From the NCBI GenBank assembly GCA_019192515.1, contig JAHCMM010000287.1:73-33860 (forward strand): a stretch of 33,788 nucleotides of DNA, read 5' to 3'. The DNA is from Cyclobacteriaceae bacterium SS2 (GTDB lineage: Bacteria > Bacteroidota > Bacteroidia > Cytophagales > Cyclobacteriaceae). Position 1 is the stretch's first letter. Each line of letters begins with the position of its first letter. Of this stretch, positions 7,742 through 16,503 are shown piece by piece. The notes under the pieces are model-generated. The model saw only the letters and a list, made by a program, of their open reading frames with translations, searched no databases and was not told the DNA's origin. Both the position numbers and the translations under genes were made by a program.

Positions 7742-9389
7742 CCATCCTGTTGTGATAGTAATATAAAGTATTCATGTTCTGAATCACGATCTTCCCATTC
7801 TTTAGTACAAGAGGTCTTTGGGCATGATAGAGCCCCACATTTTCTACTCCCAGTTTGATGACCTGATCTGCCTTCTTTTTCATGTGCCCTGCCACACTTA
7901 CTTTGCCTTCCTTGTTCAGCTTCATCACTTTTTTTCTGAGCTTTTTGAAAGCTTCTTTAAACTCTTCATAATCAAGTACGAGATCTTCATCAGGTATTCT
8001 CAACAGGTTATAAAGGTCCAGCTTGGCATTTTTCCTTTCCATCATCTTAAAGGCTGTAAACGCTACCAAATGACTGGCAAAGACCCGGTTGTATTTGTGG
8101 TACTCCTCTACTATGCGTCTGGAGAGGATCCGCACATATTCCTCTTCCCTTTGCGAATCAATGGTGATTTGGCCATTTGAGATAAAATAATCTACGGTAT
8201 CAATAGGGTTGCCATTGGCATCATAGCTGTTGCCCTGGTCATCCACGTAGTTGCCCAGGATGTCCATTCCTTTGCCGATGCTGACAGAAATGTCCGATCC
8301 CTTAGTGAAAAACTTAAACAGAAATGAGGCAATCTTGTAGGAGGAGGAAAACTCGTCACTCTCCTGGTAATATCGTTCCTGACCGGTTCTTTTCAGGTGC
8401 TCATTGATCAATGCCGGTGCTTCCAGCGTAAAGTTGTAATTGATCACTACCGGTACAATAAAGATCTTGGAAGCTTTTCTCGCATCTTTAGCTTGCTGAT
8501 AAAGAATGCGTTGAGCTTCGATAGTGGTGCTGAGCAGACCAAGCTTCAGCCTTTTTTCTATATGCCCCGACCTCGACCTGGTTCCCCCGGGAAAGAAAAG
8601 GCTGTGACAGCCCCTTCGCAACGCCATGCTGGAATACGTCTTAAGCGTCTCCAGGTAAACAGGGTTTTTCTTTCGTCTGTCTACCTTATAAGCTCCCAGG
8701 CTATTCATAAAATAGGCAAAGATCTTGATATTGAAGAGGTTGAGGCCGGCTCCGTAGATAAAGGCCGGTAATCCCAAAAACTGGATCACCCAGCCAATCA
8801 GGATAGAATCCAGGTTACTGAAATGTGTGGGTACCATCACCACGGTGCCCTGACGCGCCAGGTTTCGGATGTGTTCTGTTTCTCCCACGATATGGATCTT
8901 ATCATCCAGATCAAGCTGACGGCTGAAAAGCGAGGTCAGTCCTTTCACGCGGGTAGCATTCAGAAGCCTTGCAAAGCCAAACGTCACTACTGTACGGGCA
9001 AACCTGTAGGAGTTTTTCTTGAAGTTACCTGATATCTCTTCAGCGTATCTTTGTATGATCTCCATCAGGATCTTTTCTTCTTCATTCCTGGCCTCTTCGG
9101 GCTCCATGGTGCTGCTATCCAGCAACCGCTGCTGCATTTTGTTCCAGAAGGGCTTTTCATCTCTGGGATCTACCCGCCACGGGTTAGCCCGGATCCGGGC
9201 TTTCTCCCTGTAGATCGTCATCTCCACCTCTTCCCGAAGTGATCTGCCTTTGGTAATGCCCTTTAATGCTTCGAAGGATTCGGCAGAAACTTCTTCAATG
9301 AATTTTTTACGATCCCTTGAAAGCTGAACGATAGGCCATTGCTTCGTCTTGGGAATAATTTCACTGTATCGGACTTTTTCTTTCCTCAT
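7713..9389 (-). CDS. Glycerol-3-phosphate acyltransferase, PlsB-like
   Basis: 558 residues. The acyltransferase core shows block I HFSNLD (H189 and D194, the HX4D catalytic pair), block II LGAYKVDRRK (231-240), block III FPGGTRSRSG (266-275) and block IV IVPVVINYN. In block III the usual FPEG is FPGG. The long N-terminal part and C-terminal extension resemble PlsB/GPAT rather than the short PlsC. The reaction joins an acyl chain to position 1 of sn-glycerol 3-phosphate at the membrane. The overlapping downstream gpsA makes the acceptor, which strongly supports the assignment. It is shorter than E. coli PlsB (about 800 residues). It starts 3 nt after the PhzF-family gene stops. Confidence 0.88.
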   Translation of the reverse strand: MRKEKVRYSEIIPKTKQWPIVQLSRDRKKFIEEVSAESFEALKGITKGRSLREEVEMTIYREKARIRANPWRVDPRDEKPFWNKMQQRLLDSSTMEPEEARNEEEKILMEIIQRYAEEISGNFKKNSYRFARTVVTFGFARLLNATRVKGLTSLFSRQLDLDDKIHIVGETEHIRNLARQGTVVMVPTHFSNLDSILIGWVIQFLGLPAFIYGAGLNLFNIKIFAYFMNSLGAYKVDRRKKNPVYLETLKTYSSMALRRGCHSLFFPGGTRSRSGHIEKRLKLGLLSTTIEAQRILYQQAKDARKASKIFIVPVVINYNFTLEAPALINEHLKRTGQERYYQESDEFSSSYKIASFLFKFFTKGSDISVSIGKGMDILGNYVDDQGNSYDANGNPIDTVDYFISNGQITIDSQREEEYVRILSRRIVEEYHKYNRVFASHLVAFTAFKMMERKNAKLDLYNLLRIPDEDLVLDYEEFKEAFKKLRKKVMKLNKEGKVSVAGHMKKKADQVIKLGVENVGLYHAQRPLVLKNGKIVIQNMNTLYYYHNRMDGYGLENYI

Positions 9390-9392
9390 TTA

Positions 9393-10301
9393 CTACCCGT
9401 TGGTACTTTCTAAACCATGTTGGTGGCCAGGACCCAAAAATAGCTCGCCTTTACCAACTAGTTGGCATTTTCCTCCAACCTTCACTTCGGTTATTTTATT
9501 CTCCGCATTTATCGTAAGGTCCAAATGTAGCTGGCTGGGGCGTCCCATCTCATATCCCTGAAGGCTTAATACCGGCATTTCCAATATCCTGTGTTTGGCT
9601 AAATAACATGCCAGTGGTCCGTTGGCAGAGCCTGTAGCCGGGTCTTCGTAAATGCCAATCAATGGGCCAAACATCCTTCCCTGCACATCACCCCCAAGCA
9701 CCCTATTCACGCTGAAGCAATAAAGCTGGGTAGTGTCTACCTGCCCTGAAAGTGCTTCCAGCAGGTCTGTTTTAATTTTGATCTTGTTAAGTGTTGCGAC
9801 ATCCCTGATAGGAATAAAAAGGATGTTGTTGCCACAGGAAATTTCCTGAATTGGTGTGTTGCCAATATCTTCAACAGGCAGGGAGAGCATGTCGGCAATG
9901 GCAGCTTTATCTTCGAAAACACGTCCATAGACCGGTAGAGGCTGGTTCATCGTGATCAGGTCTGGCTCTCCGTCTTTATAGGTAATGCTTACTGGAATAT
10001 CTCCAATTTTCTGCTTGAAGACCAGTGATTTCTGGCCTGTCTTCATGGCCAGGACATATGCTGTGCCTATGGTGGGGTGACCTGCTGTAGGTAATTCTCT
10101 TCCGGGAGTAAAAATGCGCATAGCAGGATTTTCTCCCGATTTTGAGGGAAAAAGAAATACAGTCTCAGATAAATTAAATTCTTTTGCAATGCTCTGAAAG
10201 AGTGCAGGGTCGATATCTGAAGCATCCGGAAAAACAGCTAATTGATTTCCCGAAAGCGGCTTGCTTGTAAATACATCGAGCAGATAGTACTGGAAACTCA
10301 T
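9393..10301 (-). CDS. PhzF family protein (isomerase/epimerase fold)
   Basis: 302 residues, the normal family length. The start YYLLDVFTSKPLSGNQLAVF, the catalytic glutamate in NLSETVF (E46), FTPGRELPTAGHPTIGTA and DPATGSANGPLACYL are characteristic of the two-lobed PhzF/diaminopimelate-epimerase-like fold. PhzF itself isomerises a phenazine precursor, but no other phenazine genes are here, so the substrate is unknown and phenazine synthesis should not be inferred. It is the first gene of the minus-strand run leading into the acyltransferase and gpsA, and is divergent from the polyprenyl synthase gene across 111 bp. Confidence 0.93.
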   Translation of the reverse strand: MSFQYYLLDVFTSKPLSGNQLAVFPDASDIDPALFQSIAKEFNLSETVFLFPSKSGENPAMRIFTPGRELPTAGHPTIGTAYVLAMKTGQKSLVFKQKIGDIPVSITYKDGEPDLITMNQPLPVYGRVFEDKAAIADMLSLPVEDIGNTPIQEISCGNNILFIPIRDVATLNKIKIKTDLLEALSGQVDTTQLYCFSVNRVLGGDVQGRMFGPLIGIYEDPATGSANGPLACYLAKHRILEMPVLSLQGYEMGRPSQLHLDLTINAENKITEVKVGGKCQLVGKGELFLGPGHQHGLESTNG

Positions 10302-10412
10302 ATCGGACCAATCATGTTGGGTGCTAAGCTAGTTAAGCAATCAGGGGAAAACAAAGAGAAACAAAGAACACTTAATAAATGATTGAGGTGTTAATATTGC
10401 AGAAGAAATTTT

Positions 10413-11390
10413 ATGCCGTCATTTAGCTTAAAAGAAATCCAGGCGCCGGTCGCAGTCGAAATGGCTGAATTCGAAAAGAAATTCCGCCAGTCTATGCGTA
10501 GCAATGTCATGCTGCTCGACAAAATCACCGGCTATATTGTCAAACGTAAAGGAAAGCAGATGCGACCGCTGTTTGTTTTTCTCAGTGCGGGAGTGGCTAA
10601 TGGCATTTCTGAATCTACCTACAGAGGGGCGGCACTGATAGAGCTTTTACATACAGCTACCCTGGTGCACGATGATGTGGTAGACGATGCGCATTATCGC
10701 AGGAGCTACTTTTCCATCAATGCTTTGTGGAAGAATAAAATAGCTGTGCTGGTGGGTGACTTCCTGCTGTCACGTGGTCTGCTGTTATCACTCGAAAACA
10801 ATGACTTTGACCTGCTCAAGATCGTGTCCAATGCAGTGAAGGAGATGAGTGAAGGGGAGCTGCTGCAGATGGAGAAAGCCCGAAAGCTGGACATCACCGA
10901 GGAGGTCTACTATGAGATCATCCGACAGAAAACAGCCTCTTTGATCACTGCCTGCTGTCGAACAGGGGCAGCCTCTTCAGGAGCTTCATCAGGGATCGTG
11001 GATCAGATGACTCAGTTTGGTGAAAATGTAGGAATGGCCTTTCAGATCAAAGACGACCTGTTTGACTATGGTACCTATGAGATCGGCAAGCCAACGGGTA
11101 TAGACATTAAGGAAAAGAAAATGACTTTGCCACTGATCTATGCCCTCAACCAGTCTGGGCGATCAGAGAAGAACCGGATCAAGAAGATGATCAAGAAAAG
11201 TGCCCAGGAACCAGCCCTGGTTCATGAGGTGATCGACTTTGTGAAATCTACGGGGGGTATCCAGTATGCCATTGAGGTGATGGAACAATATCATGAAAAA
11301 GCGAAGGATATTTTGGCGCAACTTCCTGATTCTGATTACAAAACATCACTGGATCAGCTCGTGCAGTTCACCATCGACCGGACGAGGTAA
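10413..11390 (+). CDS. Trans-polyprenyl diphosphate synthase (long-chain type)
   Basis: 325 residues. The first aspartate-rich motif is DDVVDDA (D87, D88, D91), the second is KDDLFDY (D214, D215, D218), and KGKQMRP at 46-52 binds isopentenyl diphosphate. Small residues precede the first motif (TATLVHDD) instead of the aromatic residues that stop chain growth in short-chain enzymes. A long product, such as the side chain of menaquinone, is therefore likely (inference). The start ATG follows a near-match to the promoter box (TAATATTG, 10392-10399). No sign of an operon with the upstream divergent gene. Confidence 0.92.
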   Translation: MPSFSLKEIQAPVAVEMAEFEKKFRQSMRSNVMLLDKITGYIVKRKGKQMRPLFVFLSAGVANGISESTYRGAALIELLHTATLVHDDVVDDAHYRRSYFSINALWKNKIAVLVGDFLLSRGLLLSLENNDFDLLKIVSNAVKEMSEGELLQMEKARKLDITEEVYYEIIRQKTASLITACCRTGAASSGASSGIVDQMTQFGENVGMAFQIKDDLFDYGTYEIGKPTGIDIKEKKMTLPLIYALNQSGRSEKNRIKKMIKKSAQEPALVHEVIDFVKSTGGIQYAIEVMEQYHEKAKDILAQLPDSDYKTSLDQLVQFTIDRTR

Positions 11391-11425
11391 TACCATGTTT
11401 TCTGGTAATTGGGATATGGCCTTGT

Positions 11426-11433
11426 TACCTTTG
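11426..11433 (+). promoter_or_regulatory. Candidate -7 promoter box for the FKBP gene
   Basis: TACCTTTG matches TAnnTTTG exactly and lies 69 nt before the ATG at 11503. A TTG at 11409-11411 lies upstream but at 14 nt, closer than the usual 17-21, so the -33 assignment is uncertain. Confidence 0.4.
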
Positions 11434-11502
11434 CATCTTCAAATAAGCAATTCTATCAAATAAAGGAAAGCCATTTCGGTAAGTTTCCGCACAAGCAATA
11501 TT

Positions 11503-11931
11503 ATGAAAAAAGTAGAAGCAAACGACAAAGTAAAAGTACACTACACAGGAAAATTGACATCAGGAGAAGTGTTTGACTCTTCTTTGGAGAGAGATCCATT
11601 GGAGTTTACAGTTGGAGCAGGTCAGATGATCAAAGGGTTTGACCAGGCTGTGAATGGTATGGAACTCAACGAAAAGAAAACTGTAACCATCCCTTCAGGA
11701 GAGGCTTACGGAGAAAGAAATGAGCAGCTTATCCAGGCTGTGCCAAGAACTGATCTTCCACAAGATATGAAACCTGAGGTAGGACAGACACTGGTAGCTA
11801 CCAACGATCAGGGCCATCAAACGCATGTGGTAGTTACTGAAGTAGCGGATGCAACGATCACGATTGATGCCAACCACCCTTTAGCGGGTAAAGATCTTGT
11901 ATTTGAGATCGAGCTGGTTGAGATCGCATAA
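11503..11931 (+). CDS. FKBP-type peptidyl-prolyl cis-trans isomerase, SlyD-like
   Basis: 142 residues. The FKBP core includes VKVHYTGKLTSGEVFDSS and the active-site neighbourhood FTVGAGQMIKGFDQAVNGM. A long insert in the flap region (about residues 70-120, including AYGERNEQLIQAVPR and ANHPLAGKDLVFEIELVEI) is typical of the SlyD/FkpA-like 'insert in flap' chaperone domain. There is no signal peptide, so the protein is cytosolic. The histidine-rich metal-binding tail of E. coli SlyD is absent. Expected role: proline isomerisation and folding assistance. A strong hairpin follows the stop. Confidence 0.95.
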   Translation: MKKVEANDKVKVHYTGKLTSGEVFDSSLERDPLEFTVGAGQMIKGFDQAVNGMELNEKKTVTIPSGEAYGERNEQLIQAVPRTDLPQDMKPEVGQTLVATNDQGHQTHVVVTEVADATITIDANHPLAGKDLVFEIELVEIA

Positions 11932-11953
11932 TTTCACAAATAGTATTTAAAAT

Positions 11954-11996
11954 ACAGCCAGGTTGTCCTAGTGGATCACCTGGCTGTTTTGTTTTT
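11954..11996 (+). terminator. Intrinsic terminator after the FKBP gene
   Basis: Perfect 10-bp stem: ACAGCCAGGT (11954-11963) pairs with ACCTGGCTGT (11978-11987) across a 14-nt loop. The right arm is followed by TTTGTTTTT. It sits between convergent genes and overlaps the TauE/SafE gene's stop at 11995-11997. On the minus strand the hairpin is followed by ATTTTAAA, so it may work in both directions. Confidence 0.9.
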
Positions 11997-12735
11997 ACAG
12001 GGCTGTGATTCCCTGATACAACATAAGCAGACCACTTATTACCATAAAGAGGATCACCCACTTTCTGAATGACTGATCCGAAACGCGTTTTAGCACAAGT
12101 TTGCCAAAATAGCTTCCGACAGAGATTCCAAGACCTAAAGCGATGGCAGGATATATTACTTCAGTGGACATCAACCCAAAGTAGGCGTAACTTCCGATCT
12201 GCGCCAGACCCATGAAGAAGCTATTGGCTGTTTTTGTGGCAATGAGCGATTCTTTAGTGATTCCCAGGTTGAGATAAAATGGATTCAAAACAGGGCCCAG
12301 GCCCCCGATAATAGTCCCCAGTATAGAGATTAGAAAACCAAGAGGGAGGAGATAAGAATACTTCATTTGGAAAGATTTCTTCTTTTTACCCCAGCTGAAT
12401 TGCCAGATAGTGCTGACCAGGAACAAACCAATGATGATTTGGAGCCAGTCGATTTTGAGTGTGGAAAAAAGCATGGCACCCAAAAAAGCACCTGTCATGG
12501 CAGCAGGTACATAGAAGAGCGTAGCTTTCCAGTTGATGTCTTTCCAGAAAATAATTATCCGTACAGGGCGTCCGATGAGGTTACCTGTATTGAGGATGGG
12601 AGCTGCAATTCCTGGTCCGGCCAGGTAGTTCACAATAGGTACAAGGACTAACGCTCCACCTCCTGCAGTCAGAGTCGCCATTGTAAAGGTGATTGCACCA
12701 GCCAGAAAAATAAAGCCGAGAAGCCAGTAGTCCAC
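11995..12735 (-). CDS. TauE/SafE family membrane transporter
   Basis: 246 residues, mostly hydrophobic, with about eight membrane segments. Two halves each carry a glycine-rich motif near their start: LTAGGGALVLVPIVNYL in the first and GTIIGGLGPVLNPFYL in the second, as in TauE/SafE permeases. Family members export small anions such as sulfite, sulfoacetate or related organosulfur compounds; the substrate here is not evident. It is the last gene of a minus-strand run after the rhamnosidase-esterase (66-nt gap). No direct functional link is apparent, although a trans-sulfuration enzyme and a sulfatase lie elsewhere in the window. Confidence 0.87.
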   Translation of the reverse strand: MDYWLLGFIFLAGAITFTMATLTAGGGALVLVPIVNYLAGPGIAAPILNTGNLIGRPVRIIIFWKDINWKATLFYVPAAMTGAFLGAMLFSTLKIDWLQIIIGLFLVSTIWQFSWGKKKKSFQMKYSYLLPLGFLISILGTIIGGLGPVLNPFYLNLGITKESLIATKTANSFFMGLAQIGSYAYFGLMSTEVIYPAIALGLGISVGSYFGKLVLKRVSDQSFRKWVILFMVISGLLMLYQGITAL

Positions 12736-12801
12736 CAGATTTGAATGTCTTAAACTATCATTTAAGTTAAGTTATTCAATTTCAAATCGAAAGTGCCCTG
12801 T

Positions 12802-15800
12802 TTATTTCGACTTGCTATTCAGCCAATCCAGCATGTCTTCCTGGTACTCTCCAAGATACCTGTGACCCACATTTTTCACCTCTTTCCAGGATAGATCTAC
12901 TCCTTCTTGCTCCAACAGGTCTTTTAAAATTACATTATTGTCTTTCCACCGCTCCAGCTCACCCCATGCCATCCAGACAGGTGTATTTTTAAATTTGGCT
13001 GCTTCCTCTTTGGTTGGTTCCTGTAAAAATGCCGCGCTATACATACCAATAGCCGCCCAGCGATCAAGTGTCTTTTGACCGATATGAAATGACCCATTTC
13101 CTCCCATGGAAAACCCATACATGTATTGTCTCTTTGGATCAGTCTTAAACATCTTATCAAAATCTGCCAGAACCTCCAGGATGTCTGTCTCAGCTATATC
13201 GCGGTAAAATTTATCGCCCCTTCCCCAGGGGAGGATAAACAGACCATCTTTTCGGTAACCCATATTGGTCACACCGGCAATCTCTGGTTGCAGAGGATGA
13301 TACAGCATCCTGCGTGGGTTGTTGTTTCTCCCACCACCACTGCCATGGAGTTCCATGTAGAAGGGTAGCTGTTTTGTCTTCTTCGGGTTGAAATCCTGTG
13401 GGATAAACAGCCAATAGAAGCTGTATTTTCCATCCGTTAGAGATTTAAAAGACATCATGAGGGGACGAGGACCATCTTTATAAGTTTCCCACTCTGTGCC
13501 TCCGTTTTTGAAGAAGTTGAGTACCATCGAAGCGGATTCTATGTCTTCGTCCGTAATGTCAAAACCGTGGGTAGTATCCTTTGTAAACCTCGCGATCGAT
13601 TCAAAATGACGCTTCATCAGAGGATTCTTTTCTTTGGCAGCCAGGGAGTTCATCAGGTTCGCCAGTTGATCGGGTGCATCTTTTTCAATCTTCACTGCGA
13701 GACTGGTGTTGTAAGTAAAGGAATAGCTGCCTGACCCCACCTCAATCACCACATTTCCATTCTCTTCTTTAGCATTTGGGAAACTGCCTGTAATGGGTTT
13801 TCCATTCTCCCGTATCTTATTGATTTTGGTTTTAGGCAGGGTAATGGTGGCTGTGGTGTTGGCTGGTATCGTGCAATAGACGGTCAGGTTGCCATTGTCA
13901 ATTTTCCAGCCGGAGACAATTTTGCCATACTTACTTTCATGGGTTGCTTCAGCATGATCCAGTCTTGAGCTTGGTTGAGGCTGTATGAGTATGTGTTTAT
14001 AGCCAGGTGCACCAATTTCCATTCCTGCCACTACCCTGTACATCCAGTCGCCAATGGCACCATAGGCGTAGTGGTTGAAGCTGTTCATGCTCACATTCTG
14101 GAAGGTGCTGTCGGGCTTTTGACCATCCCATCGCTCCCAAATGGTGGTGGCTCCCATTTTCACGGGATAAAGCCATGAAGGAAATTCTTCCTGGAGCAGG
14201 AGATCATAAGCCACATCAGTTTTTCCATTTTCTGAGAGCACATGGCAGATGTAGGGAGTCCCCAGGAAACCTGTAGAAAGGTGGTTGCCCCGGCTACGGA
14301 TATTGTCTACCAGATAGTTTACTGCATTGTTCTTTTGGGCTTCGGGAAGCAGGTCAAACATCAGGGCAAGTACATATGAAGTCTGGCTATGTGAAATGAT
14401 CCGTCCTGTCGGAGTGATATAATTTTCGGAAAATGCCTGCTTGATCTTCTCCAACAGATCTGAATATTCTTTCACATCTGCTTCATTACCCAGTACTTCG
14501 GCTGCTTTGATCAAAAGCTGAGTAGAATACGCATAGAAAGCAGTGGCAATCAGATCCTGATCGGTGTGTCCGTCAGGTACAGTCCACTTCGACAGCTCCG
14601 GCTTGAAGAAAAGCCAATCGCCGAAGACGCTCCCATCTTCCCAGATATAATTCCTTCCGGCATCCCTGCGAACGAAATCCACATACTTTTTCATGGAGGG
14701 ATACTGGGTGGCTAGTAGTTCTTTATCACCATATACCTTGTACATAGTCCAGGGGGCAATGGTGACTACATCTGCCCAGCCAGCAGAAGCTCTCACGCTT
14801 CCCAATACATTCGGCACCACAAAGGGAATTGCTCCGGCCTCACTTTGTTCGGCAGCTACATCTTTGAGCCACTTGGTAAAAAAAGCAGCCACATCCATGT
14901 TATATGCAGCAGTCCTCACAAAAGCCTGGGCATCACCTGTCCAGCCCAGTCTTTCATCGCGCTGAGGGCAGTCGGTAGGTACATCCAAAAAGTTTCCTTT
15001 CTGGCCCCATTGGATGTTTTTCTGAAGTTGATTGATCAATGGATTGGAACACTCAAATGTACCGATGGGCTCCATATCAGAATGTATGACCACACCGGTG
15101 AGATGTTCCGGCTTCAGCTCCCCGGGAAATCCGTCTAACGCCACATACCTGAATCCCATAAAAGTGAAAGAAGGCTCATAAATCTCATCTCCTTTTCCAT
15201 TGAGGGTATACTGCAGGGTTGCCCTGGCAGCTCGAAGGTTGTCCGTATAGAATTCCCCGTATTTGTCCATTACCTCTGCATGCCGGATGGTAACGGTTGT
15301 TCCGGCACTACCATTCACCTTGAGCCGGATCCAGCCTACCATATTCTGACCGAAATCAGCTACCAGAGTACCCTTGGGAGTTTTCCAGATCTTTATCGGT
15401 TTGATTTCTTCAATTTTTCTTACAGGGACGGTCTCGGTGGGGATTAGTTCTTTATAACCATATTCAGCTACGTTTACTGGTTTCCACCCGCTGTCATTAA
15501 ATGCAGCAGAACTCCAGTTATCCATCTCTTTTCTGGCATCATATGTTTCACCGTTATACAGACTGTTCATAACAATGGGGCCATCATCAGTACCTTTCCA
15601 GGTATTGTCAGAAAGGATCATTTCGGAAGTGCCGTCTGCATATTCAATTTGGATCTGACAAAGCAGACCAAGCTTCTTTCCATACACGCCCCAGTTATCT
15701 TCCCACGCCAGGTGTCCTCGGTACCAGCCATCTCCCAGCATGGCCCCAATGGCGTTTTCTCCCTTGGATAGTAAACTGGTAATGTCATATACCTGGTACT

Positions 15801-16410
15801 GCAGCCGGTCCTGGTACCTGGTCCATCCGGGGGTAAATACCTCATCGCCCACCTGTTTTCCATTGATGAACAGTTCATAAATCCCATGGGCAGTTACATA
15901 GGCTCTGGCGCTCTTTACTTCCTTATTGAGTGTGGCTTTTTTTCTAACCAGCAATGCCGGAGCATTTGCCTGTTCTTTCTGCACGGGTTCAATCCATTGA
16001 GCCTTCCAGTCATCTTCAAAAAGACCCATCTCCCAGTAAGCAGGAGTGCTCCAGGCTGACACGTTTCCATTTTGGTCCCATACTCTTACCCGCCAATAGT
16101 AGCGATTTCCGGAAGCCAGTTTGTCACCTGAATAGGGGACAAGAACAGACTGATCGCTGGCTACCTTGCTACTTTCCCAGGTAAGGTGGGTTGTGGGGAA
16201 GTTATTCACCTCGGCTACCTGCACCTGATAGTGCATTTGCAAAATATTCTTTTCTGAGGACCTGATTTTCCAGCTCAGACGAGGTGAAGTTGTTTCCAGC
16301 CCCATTGGGTTTTGCTTATGTTCTACGGTGAGACCATATACCTCCAGGTTTTGGGATATAGCCACACCGGATATGAGTAACGCGATAGCGAAAGTGCCGA
16401 GGAATTTCAT
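12802..16410 (-). CDS. GH78 alpha-L-rhamnosidase fused to a C-terminal serine esterase
   Basis: 1202 residues with a signal peptide (about residues 1-20) and no lipobox, so probably periplasmic or secreted. Residues 21 to about 900 form a complete GH78 enzyme: an N-terminal Fn3-like region, the carbohydrate-binding domain around DGWYRGHLAWEDNWGVYGKK (228-247), and the catalytic (alpha/alpha)6 barrel with DCPQRDERLGWTGDAQ (likely general acid E486) and GATTIWERWDG (likely base E759). Residues from about 905 to 1202 form an alpha/beta-hydrolase of the PHB-depolymerase/feruloyl-esterase type: ELHGSGGG (from 1020), nucleophile in GFSMGG (S1101), and histidine in NVGHRY (H1183). The acid position is unclear: the usual Asp region reads WGELERWKD. 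The fusion suggests removal of both rhamnose and an acyl group from the same glycan or glycoside. The natural substrate is unknown. Confidence 0.92.
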   Translation of the reverse strand: MKFLGTFAIALLISGVAISQNLEVYGLTVEHKQNPMGLETTSPRLSWKIRSSEKNILQMHYQVQVAEVNNFPTTHLTWESSKVASDQSVLVPYSGDKLASGNRYYWRVRVWDQNGNVSAWSTPAYWEMGLFEDDWKAQWIEPVQKEQANAPALLVRKKATLNKEVKSARAYVTAHGIYELFINGKQVGDEVFTPGWTRYQDRLQYQVYDITSLLSKGENAIGAMLGDGWYRGHLAWEDNWGVYGKKLGLLCQIQIEYADGTSEMILSDNTWKGTDDGPIVMNSLYNGETYDARKEMDNWSSAAFNDSGWKPVNVAEYGYKELIPTETVPVRKIEEIKPIKIWKTPKGTLVADFGQNMVGWIRLKVNGSAGTTVTIRHAEVMDKYGEFYTDNLRAARATLQYTLNGKGDEIYEPSFTFMGFRYVALDGFPGELKPEHLTGVVIHSDMEPIGTFECSNPLINQLQKNIQWGQKGNFLDVPTDCPQRDERLGWTGDAQAFVRTAAYNMDVAAFFTKWLKDVAAEQSEAGAIPFVVPNVLGSVRASAGWADVVTIAPWTMYKVYGDKELLATQYPSMKKYVDFVRRDAGRNYIWEDGSVFGDWLFFKPELSKWTVPDGHTDQDLIATAFYAYSTQLLIKAAEVLGNEADVKEYSDLLEKIKQAFSENYITPTGRIISHSQTSYVLALMFDLLPEAQKNNAVNYLVDNIRSRGNHLSTGFLGTPYICHVLSENGKTDVAYDLLLQEEFPSWLYPVKMGATTIWERWDGQKPDSTFQNVSMNSFNHYAYGAIGDWMYRVVAGMEIGAPGYKHILIQPQPSSRLDHAEATHESKYGKIVSGWKIDNGNLTVYCTIPANTTATITLPKTKINKIRENGKPITGSFPNAKEENGNVVIEVGSGSYSFTYNTSLAVKIEKDAPDQLANLMNSLAAKEKNPLMKRHFESIARFTKDTTHGFDITDEDIESASMVLNFFKNGGTEWETYKDGPRPLMMSFKSLTDGKYSFYWLFIPQDFNPKKTKQLPFYMELHGSGGGRNNNPRRMLYHPLQPEIAGVTNMGYRKDGLFILPWGRGDKFYRDIAETDILEVLADFDKMFKTDPKRQYMYGFSMGGNGSFHIGQKTLDRWAAIGMYSAAFLQEPTKEEAAKFKNTPVWMAWGELERWKDNNVILKDLLEQEGVDLSWKEVKNVGHRYLGEYQEDMLDWLNSKSK

Positions 16411-16429
16411 AGGATCTAAATGTTGAATT

Positions 16430-16464
16430 ATTTACCTGCTAAAGGTATCCACTATCAGGTAAAT
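16430..16464. promoter_or_regulatory. Inverted repeat around a promoter-like box upstream of the rhamnosidase-esterase gene
   Basis: ATTTACCTG (16430-16438) and CAGGTAAAT (16456-16464) are perfect reverse complements separated by 17 bp. Inside the spacer the minus strand reads TACCTTTA (16440-16447), one base off TAnnTTTG, ending 29 nt upstream of the ATG at 16410. The arrangement fits an operator for a dimeric regulator. It also lies downstream of the EamA gene, but no T run follows, so a terminator role is less likely. Confidence 0.5.
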
Positions 16465-16503
16465 CACTGTCTTGGGCTTACAGGATTTTACCCTATGGAT
16501 GGT

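Noticed and set aside
9393-10301. Phenazine biosynthesis from the PhzF-family gene
   Set aside because: No other phenazine gene is present, and the PhzF fold is widespread with many unknown substrates.
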